A stretch of 64,000 bases of DNA from Metabacillus crassostreae (GTDB taxonomy: Bacteria > Bacillota > Bacilli > Bacillales > Bacillaceae): positions 496,001 to 560,000 of the forward strand of contig NZ_JAFBDU010000002.1 of NCBI RefSeq assembly GCF_016908395.1, read 5' to 3'. The first letter of the stretch is position 1. Each line of letters begins with the position of its first letter. A model generated the notes under the pieces. The model was not told the origin of the DNA, searched no databases, and worked only from the letters and a program-made list of their open reading frames with translations. Shown here one piece after another: positions 20,158 through 31,361 of this stretch. The position numbers were made by a program, and so were the translations under genes.

Positions 20158-20277
20158 AATGGAGCGGAAGAAACTTGACTCCTGCGGGTGTAGAGGGAAG
20201 GTCAAGACCCCACAGGCGAAGCCGAGGAGGCTTGACTTCCTCCCCGCGGAAAGCAAGTTTCTAGAGCGAAATGGAAC
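20158..20277 (+). repeat. Structured ~120-bp intergenic repeat, copy A
   Basis: The copy runs from AATGGAGCGGAAG to GCGAAATGGAAC. An outer stem pairs AAACTTG with CAAGTTT and an inner stem pairs GTCAAG with CTTGAC. The conserved blocks CTCCTGCGGG and GAGGAGG lie between. It is more GC-rich than the flanks and has no coding potential with a ribosome binding site. Confidence 0.85.
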
Positions 20278-20400
20278 ATTTATTGTTACCTAACAATTTA
20301 TTTAAAAGAATAAAAGTAATTACCAGTATCTGCACTTTTCTTTGGGCTCAATTCTCGAAGATCGTTGTTTTACATTTTTACATTGTGTTAAATATAGTGC

Positions 20401-20520
20401 AATGGAGCGGAAGAAACTTGACTCCTGCGGGTGTAGAGGAAAGGTCAAGACCCCACAGGCGGAGCCAAGGAGGCTTGACTTCCTCCCAGCGGAAAGCAAG
20501 TTTCTGAAGCGAAATGGAAC
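20401..20520 (+). repeat. Structured ~120-bp intergenic repeat, copy B
   Basis: Same length and pairing as copy A (AAACTTG/CAAGTTT and GTCAAG/CTTGAC), lying exactly 243 bp further on. A few substitutions separate it from copy A. Confidence 0.85.
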
Positions 20521-20580
20521 GTTTATTGTTACCGAACAATTATTTATATCATTTAACAACAACAATCGTTGAGAAAGAGC

Positions 20581-21525
20581 CTATCCTAACAACTTTTTAA
20601 GTAACGCCTTCTGAACATGTAAGCGATTCTCCGCTTGCTCGAATACAGCCGAATGCTCTCCATCTATTATCGATGCTGTTACTTCTTCTTCACGATGTGC
20701 TGGTAAACAATGTAGGAAATGATAATCAGCTTTTGCGTGACTAGCTAATTCATCGTTAACTTGAAAATCCTTAAAAGCAATCAATCTTTGCTGTTGTTCA
20801 CTTTCTTGCCCCATACTTGCCCAAACATCTGTATATATGATATCCGCATTTTGCACAGCTTCAATTGGATCATTTGTAATAACGATATTCGCTCCTGTTT
20901 CTTCAGCAAGTTTCTTTGCTTCTTCTACAATACTTGCATCAGGCTCATAGCCTACAGGACATCCTAATGAAAAATCCATGCCCACTTTAGCAGCCGCAAT
21001 CATTAGTGAGTGAGCTACATTATTTCCATCACCTAAGTATGCTGTTTTCACACCGTTGAATTTCTCTTTTAGACGATAAATTGTTTTTAAATCAGCTAAA
21101 GCTTGGCATGGGTGAAATAAATCAGTTAAGCCATTTATAACAGGAATGCTCGCATGTTTTGCTAATTCTTCAATTTTATCATGACCAAACGTACGAATCA
21201 TGATTGCATCAACATAACCTGACAATACTTTTGCAGTATCTGATACAGGTTCACCTCTACCTAGTTGAAGATCCTGACTGCTTAAAAATAAAGCATGACC
21301 TCCAAGATGAAGCATTCCGGTTTCAAAGGATACACGAGTTCTTGTCGATGATTTCTCAAAAATCATTGCTAGTGTTTTTCCCTTTAAAACAGGTTGAATT
21401 GGATTTTCTTCTAAAGCAAAAGCTTCATCAATCAGTTGAATAATTTCCTCTTTGCTATAATCAAGTAGTGTTAGAAAGTCTCTTTTTTCTACTTTTTCTT
21501 GTTTTTTAACTTTCACATTAATCAT
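20581..21525 (-). CDS. argF: Ornithine carbamoyltransferase
   Basis: This 314-residue enzyme makes citrulline from ornithine and carbamoyl phosphate. Binding motifs are visible: [12 protein letters not shown] (carbamoyl phosphate), HPCQALAD and, near the C-terminus, [11 protein letters not shown] (ornithine side). Its ATG overlaps the carB stop by 4 nt (ATGA). It is the last gene of the seven-gene arginine operon. No strong terminator is visible after it; the structured repeats begin about 60 bp downstream. Confidence 0.97.
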   Translation of the reverse strand: MINVKVKKQEKVEKRDFLTLLDYSKEEIIQLIDEAFALEENPIQPVLKGKTLAMIFEKSSTRTRVSFETGMLHLGGHALFLSSQDLQLGRGEPVSDTAKVLSGYVDAIMIRTFGHDKIEELAKHASIPVINGLTDLFHPCQALADLKTIYRLKEKFNGVKTAYLGDGNNVAHSLMIAAAKVGMDFSLGCPVGYEPDASIVEEAKKLAEETGANIVITNDPIEAVQNADIIYTDVWASMGQESEQQQRLIAFKDFQVNDELASHAKADYHFLHCLPAHREEEVTASIIDGEHSAVFEQAENRLHVQKALLKKLLG

Positions 21526-24500
21526 TGCTTGACCACTTCCTTTCCCGTTAACTGCTGTATCGACTCAACTGAATCATCAGAAGCTGTTATTCCTTGTAAA
21601 CACGCATAATACGTATGAAGATTTGTAAAAAGAAGCATACCTTTTTCCAGGGCAAGCTGTCTTTGTAGTTTCGCTTCATCACTATCGTTTATTGAGACAA
21701 AAATTCCTTTATCTCCTTCAACCCATAACTGAAAATCACCTGCTATCACCTTAAGACCCGCTTCTTCAGTAGCTTTATTTGCTTCAACGTTTTCACAATC
21801 AAAGAAAATACTTGTTACATTTTCAAGATCTTTAGCAAATATTTTGCGGTAAACACTGTGTAAATTTGTTCCTACACACATACCTTCACCTGTTGCTTTC
21901 ATTTCAGGACCTAACGTTATATCTACATCATGTAAAGCATGACTTGAGAAAACCGGATATTTAACTGCCACCATCCCATTATCAGGAAACGGTTTAATTG
22001 TCAGTTCACTTAGCGTTTTACCACAAAGTAAATAGGTTGCATGCTTAATGACAGGAATTCCAGTTACTTTACTTATCACTGGTGCTGTTCTACTTGCACG
22101 TGGATTAACTTCCACAACAAATATGTTATTAGCGTTAATAAGGAATTGAATATTCATAATGCCACGGTAATTCAATTTATTCACTAATTTATTTGCATAT
22201 TCAGCGATTAGTGATTTCTGATTATCTGTTATATTTTGTGACGGTAAAATAGCTAAGCTATCACCAGAATGAACTCCTGCTGGTTCAACATGTTCAATAA
22301 ATGTCGGAATAAACGCTTCTTTTCCATCAGATACAAGATCAATTTCACCTTCAAGTCCTTGTACAAATTGGTCAATTAATACCGGGTAAATCATATTTGT
22401 GCTACCAGATAATAATGATGTTAAATTCTCTTCATTTTGAACAACAACCATCCCTTTTCCACCAATAACATAAGATGGTCTTAATAAAACGGGATAACCA
22501 ATTTCATTTGCTCCAGCAATTGCATCACTTGCATTATTAGCAGTTAAACCAACCGCATGTGGAATCGAAAGCTCATCTAATAAGTGATAAAATTTGTCAC
22601 GATCCTCTAACCAATCTAATGTTTCTGTGTCTGTACCTAATAAAGACACACCAGCCGTTTCTAATTGCTCTGCAAGGTTAATCGCTGTTTGACCACCATA
22701 CTGAACAATAACAGCATCAATATTTTCAGATTCAACTACATTTAACACATATTCAAGTGTAATTGGCTCAAAATATAGTCGATCTGCTGTTTCAAAATCA
22801 GTACTCACTGTTTCAGGGTTGTTATTAATCATGATCGCTTCATACCCTAATTCTTTTAATGCCTTAATTCCATGTACTGCACTATAATCAAATTCAATTC
22901 CTTGGCCAATTCGTATTGGTCCAGAACCGATAATAAGAATTTTTTTCTTATCATTTAATGGGGGTTGTTCATTTTCACCAAAATATGTTGAGTAAAAATA
23001 ATTAGTACGAGCTTCAAATTCTGCTGCACATGTGTCAACATATTTATAAGACGCTTTAACCCCAACTTCAAGTCGAGCTTTTCGTACATTTTCTTCTGCT
23101 GCTTGAAGTAGGAATGCTATAGTTCGATCTGAAAAGCCTTTTTCCTTTGCCGTTACAATTAATTCCTCATCTAATGATGCAACTGATTGTTGCTTTAACT
23201 GATTTTCGAGATCAATAATATGTTTAAAACAAGCTAAGAAGTAATAATCCATTTCAGTTATTGCATGAATTTCTTCTATTCCCATACCTCTTCTAATAAG
23301 CTCCATAACAGCAAAAAAGCGGCGGTCATCTGTTTTCTTCATTAACTCTATAAGCTCCGCAGAAGTAGAACTTGTTAGCTCTGGTAAGTGTGTTCCTATG
23401 TTATCTAACTCTAGTGATTCACAAGCTTTTTGAAGAGCGGCCTCTAAATTACGTTCGATAGCCATAACCTCACCAGTAGCTTTCATTTTTGTACCTAGTT
23501 TACGATCTGCTTTATTAAACTTGTCAAAAGGCCATCTAGGAAACTTTACTACAACATAGTCAAGGGCAGGCTCAAAGCTTGCATATGTGCTCATTGTTAA
23601 TGGATTTTTCAACTCTTCTAATGTATAACCAACAGATAATTTTGCAGCAATTTTAGCAATTGGATAGCCAGTTGCTTTTGATGCTAATGCAGATGATCTA
23701 CTGACCCGTGGATTTACTTCAATAATATAATATTGTTTGCTTTTTGGATCTAAAGCTAATTGAATGTTACATCCACCGACCACCCCAAGAGCCGAGACAA
23801 TTTTAACAGCTGCTGTTCTGAGCATATGATACTCTTGATCAGAAAGTGTTTGTGAAGGGGCAACAACAATCGAATCACCTGTATGCACTCCAACTGGATC
23901 AATATTTTCCATATTACACACTGAAATACATGTACCTTTATGATCACGAATCATCTCATATTCTATTTCCTTAAAGCCTGCAATATTTTTTTCAATTAAA
24001 CATTGAGTAATAGGACTTGCTTGTAAACCACTTTTTACAAACTTTTTAAATTCCTCTTCATTAGTAGCAATTCCTCCACCTTTACCACCAAGTGTGTAAG
24101 CTGGACGAATAATAATGGGAAAACCAATCTTATTCGAAAATTCGATTGCTTCTTCTAATGTTGTTACTATTGAGCTTTCTGGAATAGGCTCATTTAGGTC
24201 GTACATCAATTGACGAAATTCATTCCGATCCTCCCCCTTACGAATCGAATCGATTGATGTTCCTAATATTTGTACTCCATACTTTTCTAATATTCCTGCT
24301 TCATGAAGCTCCATCGCAAGGTTTAGTCCTGTTTGACCACCTAATGATGCGAGCAGACCATCAGGCTTTTCCTTTTCGATGATTTTAGCTAAGCTTTCAA
24401 CTGTTAATGGTTCAAAATACAAAACATCTGAATATTCTTCATCAGTCATAATTGTTGCCGGATTATTGTTTACAAGAACAACTGTATAGCCTTCTTCCTT

Positions 24501-24611
24501 TAATGCTAAACATCCTTGTGTACCAGCATAATCGAACTCTGCTGCTTGACCTATAACAATAGGACCAGAACCAATCACAACGATTTTTTTTATAGATTCG
24601 TTTTTAGACAT
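21522..24611 (-). CDS. carB: Carbamoyl-phosphate synthase large subunit, arginine-specific
   Basis: The 1029-residue synthetase has two homologous ATP-grasp halves. [20 protein letters not shown] opens the first and [20 protein letters not shown] the second. A shortened C-terminal allosteric domain follows. The length is near that of the arginine-linked CarB of B. subtilis and shorter than typical pyrimidine-linked enzymes of about 1070 residues. It overlaps carA by 8 nt and argF by 4 nt. The location inside the arg operon indicates a role in arginine supply; a separate pyr enzyme would be expected elsewhere. Confidence 0.96.
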   Translation of the reverse strand: MSKNESIKKIVVIGSGPIVIGQAAEFDYAGTQGCLALKEEGYTVVLVNNNPATIMTDEEYSDVLYFEPLTVESLAKIIEKEKPDGLLASLGGQTGLNLAMELHEAGILEKYGVQILGTSIDSIRKGEDRNEFRQLMYDLNEPIPESSIVTTLEEAIEFSNKIGFPIIIRPAYTLGGKGGGIATNEEEFKKFVKSGLQASPITQCLIEKNIAGFKEIEYEMIRDHKGTCISVCNMENIDPVGVHTGDSIVVAPSQTLSDQEYHMLRTAAVKIVSALGVVGGCNIQLALDPKSKQYYIIEVNPRVSRSSALASKATGYPIAKIAAKLSVGYTLEELKNPLTMSTYASFEPALDYVVVKFPRWPFDKFNKADRKLGTKMKATGEVMAIERNLEAALQKACESLELDNIGTHLPELTSSTSAELIELMKKTDDRRFFAVMELIRRGMGIEEIHAITEMDYYFLACFKHIIDLENQLKQQSVASLDEELIVTAKEKGFSDRTIAFLLQAAEENVRKARLEVGVKASYKYVDTCAAEFEARTNYFYSTYFGENEQPPLNDKKKILIIGSGPIRIGQGIEFDYSAVHGIKALKELGYEAIMINNNPETVSTDFETADRLYFEPITLEYVLNVVESENIDAVIVQYGGQTAINLAEQLETAGVSLLGTDTETLDWLEDRDKFYHLLDELSIPHAVGLTANNASDAIAGANEIGYPVLLRPSYVIGGKGMVVVQNEENLTSLLSGSTNMIYPVLIDQFVQGLEGEIDLVSDGKEAFIPTFIEHVEPAGVHSGDSLAILPSQNITDNQKSLIAEYANKLVNKLNYRGIMNIQFLINANNIFVVEVNPRASRTAPVISKVTGIPVIKHATYLLCGKTLSELTIKPFPDNGMVAVKYPVFSSHALHDVDITLGPEMKATGEGMCVGTNLHSVYRKIFAKDLENVTSIFFDCENVEANKATEEAGLKVIAGDFQLWVEGDKGIFVSINDSDEAKLQRQLALEKGMLLFTNLHTYYACLQGITASDDSVESIQQLTGKEVVKQ

Positions 24612-25674
24612 AAAGCATATCTCCTTTTGCAGCCTTGACTAATTCTAAAAATTCATCAAACATCCATTCACTATCAGATGGTCCTGGATGTGCTTCTGGA
24701 TGAAATTGTGCTGTTATTAATGGTAATGTTGCATGTGATAATCCCTCGATCGATCCATCGTTGATATGGTAAAAGCGAACACTTAAGTCTGTATCCTTAA
24801 GACTATCTCCGATAACAACATAGCTATGATTTTGAGACGTCATAAAAACCTTCTTTGTTTTGTTATCAAAAACAGGCTGATTAGCACCTCTATGTCCGAA
24901 TAATAGTTTTTTTGTTTTTGCACCAAATGCTAAAGAAATTAATTGGTGACCTAAGCAAATTCCAAATGTCGGATATTTTACAACCAATTGTTTAATTTGT
25001 GAGAAATAAGCTGATAATTGTTCAGGATCTCCTGGACCATTTGATAATAATATTCCATCTGGATTCAGTTCATTTACCTGATCCATCATTTTAAAAGGAA
25101 CAGTTGTTACTTTACAGCCTAATCTTAATAATGCAGTTAAAATTGATTTTTTAAATCCGAAATCAATTAAAGCAATATGTTTATCTCCATCACCAAATGT
25201 TTCAACTGATGATGAAGCAACTTCAAATACACCATTCTCAAATATTTCACAAGGCTGTTCTTCTTTATGTTCAATAGGAGAAATCGTTGCAGCCATTGAA
25301 CCATGATTACGAATTTTCTTAACAACAGCACGTGTATCAATATGATGAATAATAGGAATATTCCACTTCTCTAAATATTCCTTCATGCTGTACTTTGCTT
25401 CAAAATGAGAATAATTCGATGTACATTCATATAAAACAACAGCCTTAACCTGTGGCTTCTTGCTTTCATCATCAGTTATATTAATGCCATAGTTTCCAAT
25501 TAAAGGATACGTAAATACAACAATTTGATTCTTATATGAAGGATCTGTTAACACCTCTTGATATCCTGTCATTCCTGTAAAAAACACAACTTCTCCGTTA
25601 ACATCCTCAGTAGTTCCATTTTCAAGCTTTCCTTTAAATACCGAACCATCTTCTAAATGGAGATATCCTTTCAT
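24604..25674 (-). CDS. carA: Carbamoyl-phosphate synthase small (glutaminase) subunit, arginine-specific
   Basis: This 356-residue protein has an N-terminal CPSase small domain and a class I glutamine amidotransferase domain. The nucleophile Cys is in FGICLGHQL and the catalytic His/Glu in QFHPEAHPGP. It supplies ammonia to CarB through a tunnel. It starts with an ATG after GAGGTG, 123 bp after argD. The carB start lies inside its last codons, so translation is coupled. Confidence 0.96.
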   Translation of the reverse strand: MKGYLHLEDGSVFKGKLENGTTEDVNGEVVFFTGMTGYQEVLTDPSYKNQIVVFTYPLIGNYGINITDDESKKPQVKAVVLYECTSNYSHFEAKYSMKEYLEKWNIPIIHHIDTRAVVKKIRNHGSMAATISPIEHKEEQPCEIFENGVFEVASSSVETFGDGDKHIALIDFGFKKSILTALLRLGCKVTTVPFKMMDQVNELNPDGILLSNGPGDPEQLSAYFSQIKQLVVKYPTFGICLGHQLISLAFGAKTKKLLFGHRGANQPVFDNKTKKVFMTSQNHSYVVIGDSLKDTDLSVRFYHINDGSIEGLSHATLPLITAQFHPEAHPGPSDSEWMFDEFLELVKAAKGDMLYV

Positions 25675-25797
25675 CTGTTTACACCTCGTTTGTAGTCATT
25701 CTTATATCATTTGAATCCATAGCCTGCAGTAGGTTGATTATGAATATTTATTATAATTATAGTATTTTTATTCATTTAATAGTAAAAAAAATTCACT

Positions 25798-26958
25798 TTA
25801 AAGGGTATTCACTGACTGCTTTTGCTGTGCAAAGGATCTATTTATTTTTTCGATAGCTAAGTCTAATTCATCGTATGAAACTGTTAGCGGTGGAATGATT
25901 CGTATTACGTTAGGACCTGCTGCGATAACTAATAAGTTATTTTCTCGTAGCTCAGTAATAATGCTTCCAGCTTGTTCGCCACAATCAATTCCAATTAATA
26001 AGCCTTTTCCACGAATTTCGTTAACAATCGAATGTTGCCCAACTGTTTCTTGCAATTTAGTAAACAGATATTCACTTTTCTTTTCTACTTCTATTAAAAA
26101 GTCCTGCGGTAATATTTTTGTAAGTGTTGCCTTAGCCGCAGCCATTGCAACCGGGTTTCCACCAAAGGTTGAACCATGACTTCCAGCTTGAAAGCTATCA
26201 ATAAGGAATTCTTTCCCAATCATTGCTCCAACAGGAATGCCATTTCCTAACCCTTTAGCAGATGTAACAATATCAGGTGACAAACCAAAATGCTGATAAG
26301 CAAACGGCTTTCCTGTACGCCCAATTCCAGTTTGTACTTCATCTATAATTAGTAAAGCACCAATTCGTTGACAAGTTTCATTTACTTTATTTAAAAATTC
26401 TTGGTTAGCCGGAACAACCCCACCCTCACCTTGAATAACTTCTAACATAATTGCGCAAACATCACTACCTAATTCCTCTAATGCTTCTAAGTCATTGTAT
26501 GGAAGATATTCAAATGTCTCAAGAAGAGGACCAAATCCTTGTTGAATCTTCTCCTGACCAGTTGCTGACATTGTCGCAAATGTTCTGCCATGAAATGATT
26601 GTAAGAACGTAACTATTTTTGTTTTTCCTGTATACTTACGTGCTAGTTTGATAGCAGCTTCATTTGCCTCTGCTCCACTATTACAGAAAAATACCGCATC
26701 TCCATCACTAGATTCAACAAGTAGCTTTGCAACATCCTCTTGAATTGGTTGATGAAACAAGTTACACATATGCCAATATTCTTTAAGCTGTTCTTGAATT
26801 GAAGCTAATACATCTTCATCTGCGTGTCCTAAGTTACATACAGCAATTCCAGATACAAAGTCTAAATATTTTTTTCCATTAATATCTGTAACCCATGATC
26901 CCTTTGCTTCTTTCACAGTGATATCCCATTTTGCGTAAGTTGGAAATTGATAGCTCAT
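25798..26958 (-). CDS. argD: Acetylornithine aminotransferase
   Basis: This 386-residue class III PLP aminotransferase makes N-acetylornithine from the semialdehyde with glutamate as donor. Visible motifs are [18 protein letters not shown], the PLP-contacting [14 protein letters not shown] and the Schiff-base lysine in [11 protein letters not shown]. The ATG overlaps the argB stop by 4 nt. The position between argB and carA is the same as in B. subtilis. Confidence 0.96.
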   Translation of the reverse strand: MSYQFPTYAKWDITVKEAKGSWVTDINGKKYLDFVSGIAVCNLGHADEDVLASIQEQLKEYWHMCNLFHQPIQEDVAKLLVESSDGDAVFFCNSGAEANEAAIKLARKYTGKTKIVTFLQSFHGRTFATMSATGQEKIQQGFGPLLETFEYLPYNDLEALEELGSDVCAIMLEVIQGEGGVVPANQEFLNKVNETCQRIGALLIIDEVQTGIGRTGKPFAYQHFGLSPDIVTSAKGLGNGIPVGAMIGKEFLIDSFQAGSHGSTFGGNPVAMAAAKATLTKILPQDFLIEVEKKSEYLFTKLQETVGQHSIVNEIRGKGLLIGIDCGEQAGSIITELRENNLLVIAAGPNVIRIIPPLTVSYDELDLAIEKINRSFAQQKQSVNTL

Positions 26959-27737
26959 GTCGATAATACCTTCCTTTCTTTCACGATTTTAGTGCCTTTA
27001 AATTCGTTATCTTTAAGAAAAGCTTCCTGACCACTTACAATAATGACTTCCTGACAAATATCTGAAAGAGTTGCAACAGCAGATTGAACCTTAGGAATCA
27101 TTCCACCTGTTATCACATCACAATCAATCAGTTGTTGAATTTCAGCTGGTGTAATGTCTGTAATCAAATTTTTATCTTGATCTAAAATACCAGGAACATC
27201 TGTTACAAATAAAAATTTTGTCGCTTCTACAGCATGTGCAATTGCTGCAGCTGCAAGGTCAGCATTTACATTTAACGTATCATGTGAAACTGTTCGTGCT
27301 AGCGGTGCTACAACAGGTATATATCCATTTCCCATTAATAATCCAACAGCCTCAGTATCAACAGCATTTACTTTCCCTACTAACCCGAGATGTTCTTTAT
27401 CAAGATAATCTGCTTTTAATAAGCCTGCATCACTGCCTGATAAACCTATTGATTTTAACCCTTTTTGCTGTAACAAATTAGATAGCTGTTTATTAATTTT
27501 TCCTGCTAAAATCATTTCAGCAACCTCTAAAACAGCTTCTGTTGTTTTTCTTTGACCATTAAAGAATTCTGTTTCTATGTTTAATGCTTGAAGCATTTTC
27601 GTAATATCAGGTCCGCCACCATGTACAATCAGTAGCTGCCAATTTTGATCAATCAAAGCTTTTAAACTATGAAAAAATGACTCTGACAACTGATGAACTG
27701 TGCTTCCACCACATTTTAATACAACTGTTTTTGTCAT
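26955..27737 (-). CDS. argB: Acetylglutamate kinase
   Basis: This 260-residue amino acid kinase phosphorylates N-acetylglutamate. Motifs include [10 protein letters not shown] at the start, VHGGGPDI for substrate and phosphate binding, and the C-terminal GGMIPKV. The frame extends 10 codons further, but AAGGAGAATGGT directly precedes the ATG at 27737, so that start is chosen. It begins 10 nt after argJ. Confidence 0.95.
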   Translation of the reverse strand: MTKTVVLKCGGSTVHQLSESFFHSLKALIDQNWQLLIVHGGGPDITKMLQALNIETEFFNGQRKTTEAVLEVAEMILAGKINKQLSNLLQQKGLKSIGLSGSDAGLLKADYLDKEHLGLVGKVNAVDTEAVGLLMGNGYIPVVAPLARTVSHDTLNVNADLAAAAIAHAVEATKFLFVTDVPGILDQDKNLITDITPAEIQQLIDCDVITGGMIPKVQSAVATLSDICQEVIIVSGQEAFLKDNEFKGTKIVKERKVLST

Positions 27738-27747
27738 ACCATTCTCC

Positions 27748-28980
27748 TTATGTTCTATAGCTTGCATTGATTTTCACATAATCGTAAGTTAAATCACAAC
27801 CCCATGCTTTACCTGCTTCTTCACCAACACCAAGATTCACCTTAATTTTTACTTGATCTTGTTTTAAGTATTCAGAAGCTATTTCCTCTGAAAAAGCTTG
27901 AGGGCTATTTGCTGTAAACAAGCATATATCTTCTAAATAAATATCTATTTTCTCAGGCTGCACTGAAGCCTCACTATAACCAACTGCACAAATAATTCTA
28001 CCCCAGTTAGCATCTGCCCCATATACAGCCGTTTTCACTAAGCTTGATCCTACAATTTTTTTAGCAACAACATTTGCTTCTTGCTTTGTTTTAGCACCTG
28101 TTACTTCTACTTCAATCAGCTTTGTTGCACCTTCCCCATCTTTTGCAATTTGCTTTGCAAGCTCTTCACTTACTTCTTTAAATGCTGCCTTGAATTCATT
28201 CCATTGGGGGTGAGTTTCCTTGAGCTGCTCATTACCTGCTTGACCGTTTGCCATCACCAGTACCATATCATTTGTTGACGTATCGCCATCAACGGTAATT
28301 TGATTGTATGTTTTATCTGTTACATCACTTAATAATGATTGAAGTGATGCTGAATCTATATTTGCGTCAGTTGTTACAAATGATAGCATTGTTGCCATAT
28401 TTGGATGAATCATGCCTGACCCTTTAGCTGCTCCACCAATTACTACTTTTTTTCCGTCAATTTCCACTTCATAACATGATGTTTTCATAACTAAGTCTGT
28501 TGTTAGAATCGCATTTTGAAAAGCATTAGCTGAGTCACTTGTTGCTTTTGGTTGTAGCTGTTCAATACCAGTACGAATTTTATCCATTTTTAAAAATTCA
28601 CCGATTACTCCAGTTGAAGCAACTGCTACATAATGTTCCTGGATATTAAATAGGTTTGCACATTTTTCTCTCATTTCATATGCATCTTTAACCCCTTGCT
28701 CACCAGTACATGCGTTAGCATTTGCACTATTAACAATAATTGCTTGTAAAAGGCCTTCTTTTCCGATACTTTCTTGAGTTACTTTTAAAGGAGCTGCTTG
28801 AAAATGACTTTGAGTATAGACAGCTGCACAATTAGCAGGTACTTCACTGTATATTACACCTAAATCATTTTTGTTATATCTAAGACCTGCGTGAACACCA
28901 TCAGCAGAAAATCCTTTTGGTGTAACGATCGATCCATCATTAATTTTTGTAATAGCAGATGTTTCTTTTATTTCTAACAC
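27748..28980 (-). CDS. argJ: Bifunctional ornithine acetyltransferase / N-acetylglutamate synthase
   Basis: This protein of about 410 residues recycles the acetyl group from acetylornithine to glutamate. The self-cleavage site is visible in KGSGMIHPNMATML, where the Thr becomes the N-terminal nucleophile of the beta chain. GGGAGGG lies 7 nt before a GTG at 28980, which gives MLEIKETSAITK and fits the family start; the ATG at 29004 lies upstream of that ribosome binding site. Having ArgJ implies the cyclic acetyl pathway. Confidence 0.93.
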   Translation of the reverse strand: MLEIKETSAITKINDGSIVTPKGFSADGVHAGLRYNKNDLGVIYSEVPANCAAVYTQSHFQAAPLKVTQESIGKEGLLQAIIVNSANANACTGEQGVKDAYEMREKCANLFNIQEHYVAVASTGVIGEFLKMDKIRTGIEQLQPKATSDSANAFQNAILTTDLVMKTSCYEVEIDGKKVVIGGAAKGSGMIHPNMATMLSFVTTDANIDSASLQSLLSDVTDKTYNQITVDGDTSTNDMVLVMANGQAGNEQLKETHPQWNEFKAAFKEVSEELAKQIAKDGEGATKLIEVEVTGAKTKQEANVVAKKIVGSSLVKTAVYGADANWGRIICAVGYSEASVQPEKIDIYLEDICLFTANSPQAFSEEIASEYLKQDQVKIKVNLGVGEEAGKAWGCDLTYDYVKINASYRT

Positions 28981-29087
28981 TGCATTTCCCTCCCTAGTTG
29001 TCATGTGAATGGCTCTTTTTAATGACTATCATCACGCTTTAAATACATATAAGCTACCATTCTATGATGGCCGTTTCGAAAACAGCC

Positions 29088-30125
29088 TTATGGATAAATA
29101 GGGGCAAAGTACAATCCGGTTGTTTCTTCAAAGCCGTTCATAATGTTGAAGTTTTGTACCGCTTGACCTGCTGCACCTTTCATTAAGTTATCAATAACTG
29201 CAACAATTGTTATTCTTCCTGTACGCTCATCAACCTTTAATCCTATGTCACAAAAATTAGATCCATACACCTCTCTAGTTGAGGGAAACTCATTATCTTT
29301 ACGAATTCGCACAAACGGAGAATCCGAATAAAAGTCATTATATAAATCTAGTAATTTTTCAGTTGTTGTGGACTCTGTTAGACTTGCATAAATTGTTGCC
29401 ATAATACCTCTAGTCATTGGCATTAAGTGTGTATTAAATGAAATAACTGAGATTGACTGATTTAAATTATGTAGCGCTTGTTCAATCTCAGGAATATGTT
29501 GATGTTCATGAACTTTATAGATTTTCACATTTTCATTTACCTCAGAATAATGTGTTGCTTGAGATGCATTTCGCCCAGCACCTGATACACCGGTTTTAGC
29601 ATCAACAATAATTGATTTCTCATCTATTAGTTTTTGTTTAACAACTGGTGCCAAACCTAATATTGTTGCTGTTGGAAAGCATCCTGGATTTGCAAGTAGT
29701 TGAGCATTTGCAATGTCTACTTTATTCAACTCAGAAAGTCCATATACTGCACCTTCAAGAATTTCTTCTTCAACACATTCACGTTTATACCATTGTTCAT
29801 AAACACTTTTTTGCTTCAATCTGAGGTCACCAGATAAATCAATGATTTTTACATTTGATCCAATAAATTGTGGTGATAATTTACTTGATACACCTGGTGG
29901 CGTAGCAAGAAATAAAACATCCACATTCTTTTTTATTTCTTCAACTTCTATATTTTTCAATCTATGATCGCTTAAGTTATTTAAATGTGGAAAAGAATGT
30001 GTGTAAGGTACATCCATTTCTGAAGATGAATAAAGTATACATTCGTCGACATGTGGATGATTGGATAATATCCGATACAATTCGACTCCGCCATAACCAG
30101 TTGCCCCAACAATTCCGACTTTCAC
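29088..30125 (-). CDS. argC: N-acetyl-gamma-glutamyl-phosphate reductase
   Basis: This 345-residue enzyme reduces acetylglutamyl phosphate with NADPH. The N-terminal [15 protein letters not shown] binds the nucleotide and the catalytic Cys149 is in NPGCFPTA. The GTG at 30125 is preferred over an adjacent TTG because GGAGAAGG has good spacing. It is the first gene of the arg operon, and its promoter overlaps two ARG-box-like sequences. Confidence 0.95.
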   Translation of the reverse strand: MKVGIVGATGYGGVELYRILSNHPHVDECILYSSSEMDVPYTHSFPHLNNLSDHRLKNIEVEEIKKNVDVLFLATPPGVSSKLSPQFIGSNVKIIDLSGDLRLKQKSVYEQWYKRECVEEEILEGAVYGLSELNKVDIANAQLLANPGCFPTATILGLAPVVKQKLIDEKSIIVDAKTGVSGAGRNASQATHYSEVNENVKIYKVHEHQHIPEIEQALHNLNQSISVISFNTHLMPMTRGIMATIYASLTESTTTEKLLDLYNDFYSDSPFVRIRKDNEFPSTREVYGSNFCDIGLKVDERTGRITIVAVIDNLMKGAAGQAVQNFNIMNGFEETTGLYFAPIYP

Positions 30126-30172
30126 CAAATCACCTTCTCCTTAACAAGTTCATTTTCTGAATTTATTACTCA

Positions 30173-30220
30173 ATTATAAATATGTATAAAAATAAAATCA
30201 AGTGTATAAATAATATTTTT
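30173..30220 (-). promoter_or_regulatory. argC: arg operon promoter with two ARG-box-like ArgR/AhrC sites
   Basis: On the minus strand TTGATT (30196-30201) and TATAAT (30173-30178) are 17 bp apart. On the plus strand TGTATAAA occurs at 30183-30190 and again at 30203-30210, a 20-bp phasing like that of paired ARG boxes bound by the arginine repressor. The boxes cover the spacer and -35, so repression by arginine is likely. The individual boxes match the consensus only in part. Confidence 0.7.
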
Positions 30221-30574
30221 TTACTAATTTTTCTGATAAAATTATTCTTATTTAATCATAGAATTATCTTTAAAGGATACAAATCAATATTATAGATATA
30301 CATAAAGTTGCATATTAAAGCATCTTCTATTGCTATCGCCAGATCCTTTCTCTATAAATCAAGAGTTCTTCATTCAATCCTATCAACTTAAAGCTTTAAC
30401 AAGTAACAGGCATTCGCTTTTAAGGAAGATTATTAATATAGCCAAATTGTCGACTTTTTTTAAAACATTTTCCTAAAGATGTCCTAGAGCTTATTAAGGA
30501 TTTTGATTTACTTTAACCTATTTTAAAATTCCCAATTTGTTTATCACCTTTTACTTTTAATAATTAGTTTCATT

Positions 30575-30610
30575 GAAAAAAAGCTTTGTCCCCTAATAAA
30601 GACAAAGCTC
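30575..30610 (-). terminator. Terminator of the Gly/Phe-rich protein gene
   Basis: AGCTTTGTC pairs with GACAAAGCT around a 10-nt loop. The minus strand continues into TTTTTTC. The remainder of the 30221-30574 gap shows nothing recognisable. Confidence 0.85.
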
Positions 30611-30626
30611 TTTTATTCAACTAACT

Positions 30627-30872
30627 TCAATAATAAGGATATTGATACGGTGGATAGAACGGATACGGTGTGTAGTAAGGATACGGATATAGAGGTCTTG
30701 GAGTTAATAAGGCTCCCGCTGCTAATCCTGTTAAAAACGGAAATCCAAATCCGAATCCACCAAAACCAAAGCCTGGGCGACCAAAGCCTGGGCGACCAAA
30801 ACCAAAGCCTGGGCGAATTCTTTCATCTGAACGGTACACATTATAAATATTATCATTATAGTAATAATTCAT
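30627..30872 (-). CDS. Gly/Phe/Pro/Tyr-rich low-complexity protein, possibly spore coat
   Basis: The protein of about 81 residues starts MNYYYNDNIYN. A central part built from GFGRPGFGRPGF-type repeats is followed by a short hydrophobic stretch (FLTGLAAGALL) and a Tyr/Pro-rich tail (YPYPYYTPYPFYPPYQYPYY). Composition resembles small Bacillus spore coat and exosporium proteins, but no specific family is recognised. The ATG at 30872 follows AAGGAG at slightly long spacing. The DNA contains three exact 15-bp repeats, so its length may vary between strains. Confidence 0.6.
   Translation of the reverse strand: MNYYYNDNIYNVYRSDERIRPGFGFGRPGFGRPGFGFGGFGFGFPFLTGLAAGALLTPRPLYPYPYYTPYPFYPPYQYPYY
30766..30816. 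repeat. Three exact copies of a 15-bp coding repeat
   Basis: CCAAAGCCTGGGCGA occurs at 30766-30780, 30781-30795 and 30802-30816, the last after a 6-bp insert. The minus strand encodes GRPGF units of the Gly/Phe-rich protein. Confidence 0.9.
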
Positions 30873-31070
30873 TTTCAAATACACTCCTTGTTATTTATTT
30901 ACTATCATCCTATTCACTAGTCATATGTCTATAAACTTGTACCTAATAAATGTGTGTTTGCCTAGCAATTGTTATTGAATGAAAGGTTATTCTTCTGAAG
31001 GAATAATGAATAATAGAGACTATATATGGGATATCACCAAATATAAAGAATAAAGAGGAAAAACAATAAA

Positions 31071-31102
31071 AAACTGAAGAGTCACAATTGACTCTTCAGT
31101 TT
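31071..31102 (-). terminator. Perfect 14-bp hairpin, probably a terminator
   Basis: AAACTGAAGAGTCA pairs with TGACTCTTCAGTTT around a 4-nt loop, with TTTTTTATTG after it on the minus strand. It lies about 260 bp beyond yitW, the nearest gene that could feed it. The 31103-31361 interval holds no ORF or known motif that I can see, so the transcript ending here is uncertain. Confidence 0.6.
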
Positions 31103-31361
31103 CCAGTATTGAAATAAATTGAAGACTTTTTTTATTTAGGAATAGCAAGATGATAAAAATAGCTCACCCATATCTATGAGTGCTATTAAGGGAGATATTT
31201 ACTACACTATTTTTAACCTATTTTCTTTAGAAATATTGTTATTCCAATGCTACGATTTACTGTACTAAAAATAATTGGATCCTTAAATAACTGTTATTTA
31301 GTTTATTCAACAGTAATTATCATTAGCTAACCTATTAGAACCATTACTAATTCTGTATATA

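Larger units (their letters stand above)
20075..20548. repeat. 243-bp tandem duplication containing two copies of a ~120-bp repeat
   Basis: Unit 1 runs from 20075 to 20317 and unit 2 from 20318 to about 20548, with the period fixed by AATTACCAGTATCTGC at both starts. Each unit carries the 3' arm of the uppP terminator, a shared AT-rich spacer and one copy of the ~120-bp repeat. The units differ by scattered substitutions, so the duplication is not recent. Two ORFs of 76-81 codons overlapping it look like by-products of the repeat. Confidence 0.9.

Noticed and set aside
20075-20548. Insertion sequence or CRISPR-like array
   Set aside because: Only two long diverged units, no transposase ORF, no terminal inverted repeats with target duplication and no spacer pattern.
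20271-20572. Overlapping ORFs of 76-81 codons on both strands in the duplicated region
   Set aside because: They lie over the non-coding structured repeats, lack ribosome binding sites and encode no recognisable protein.
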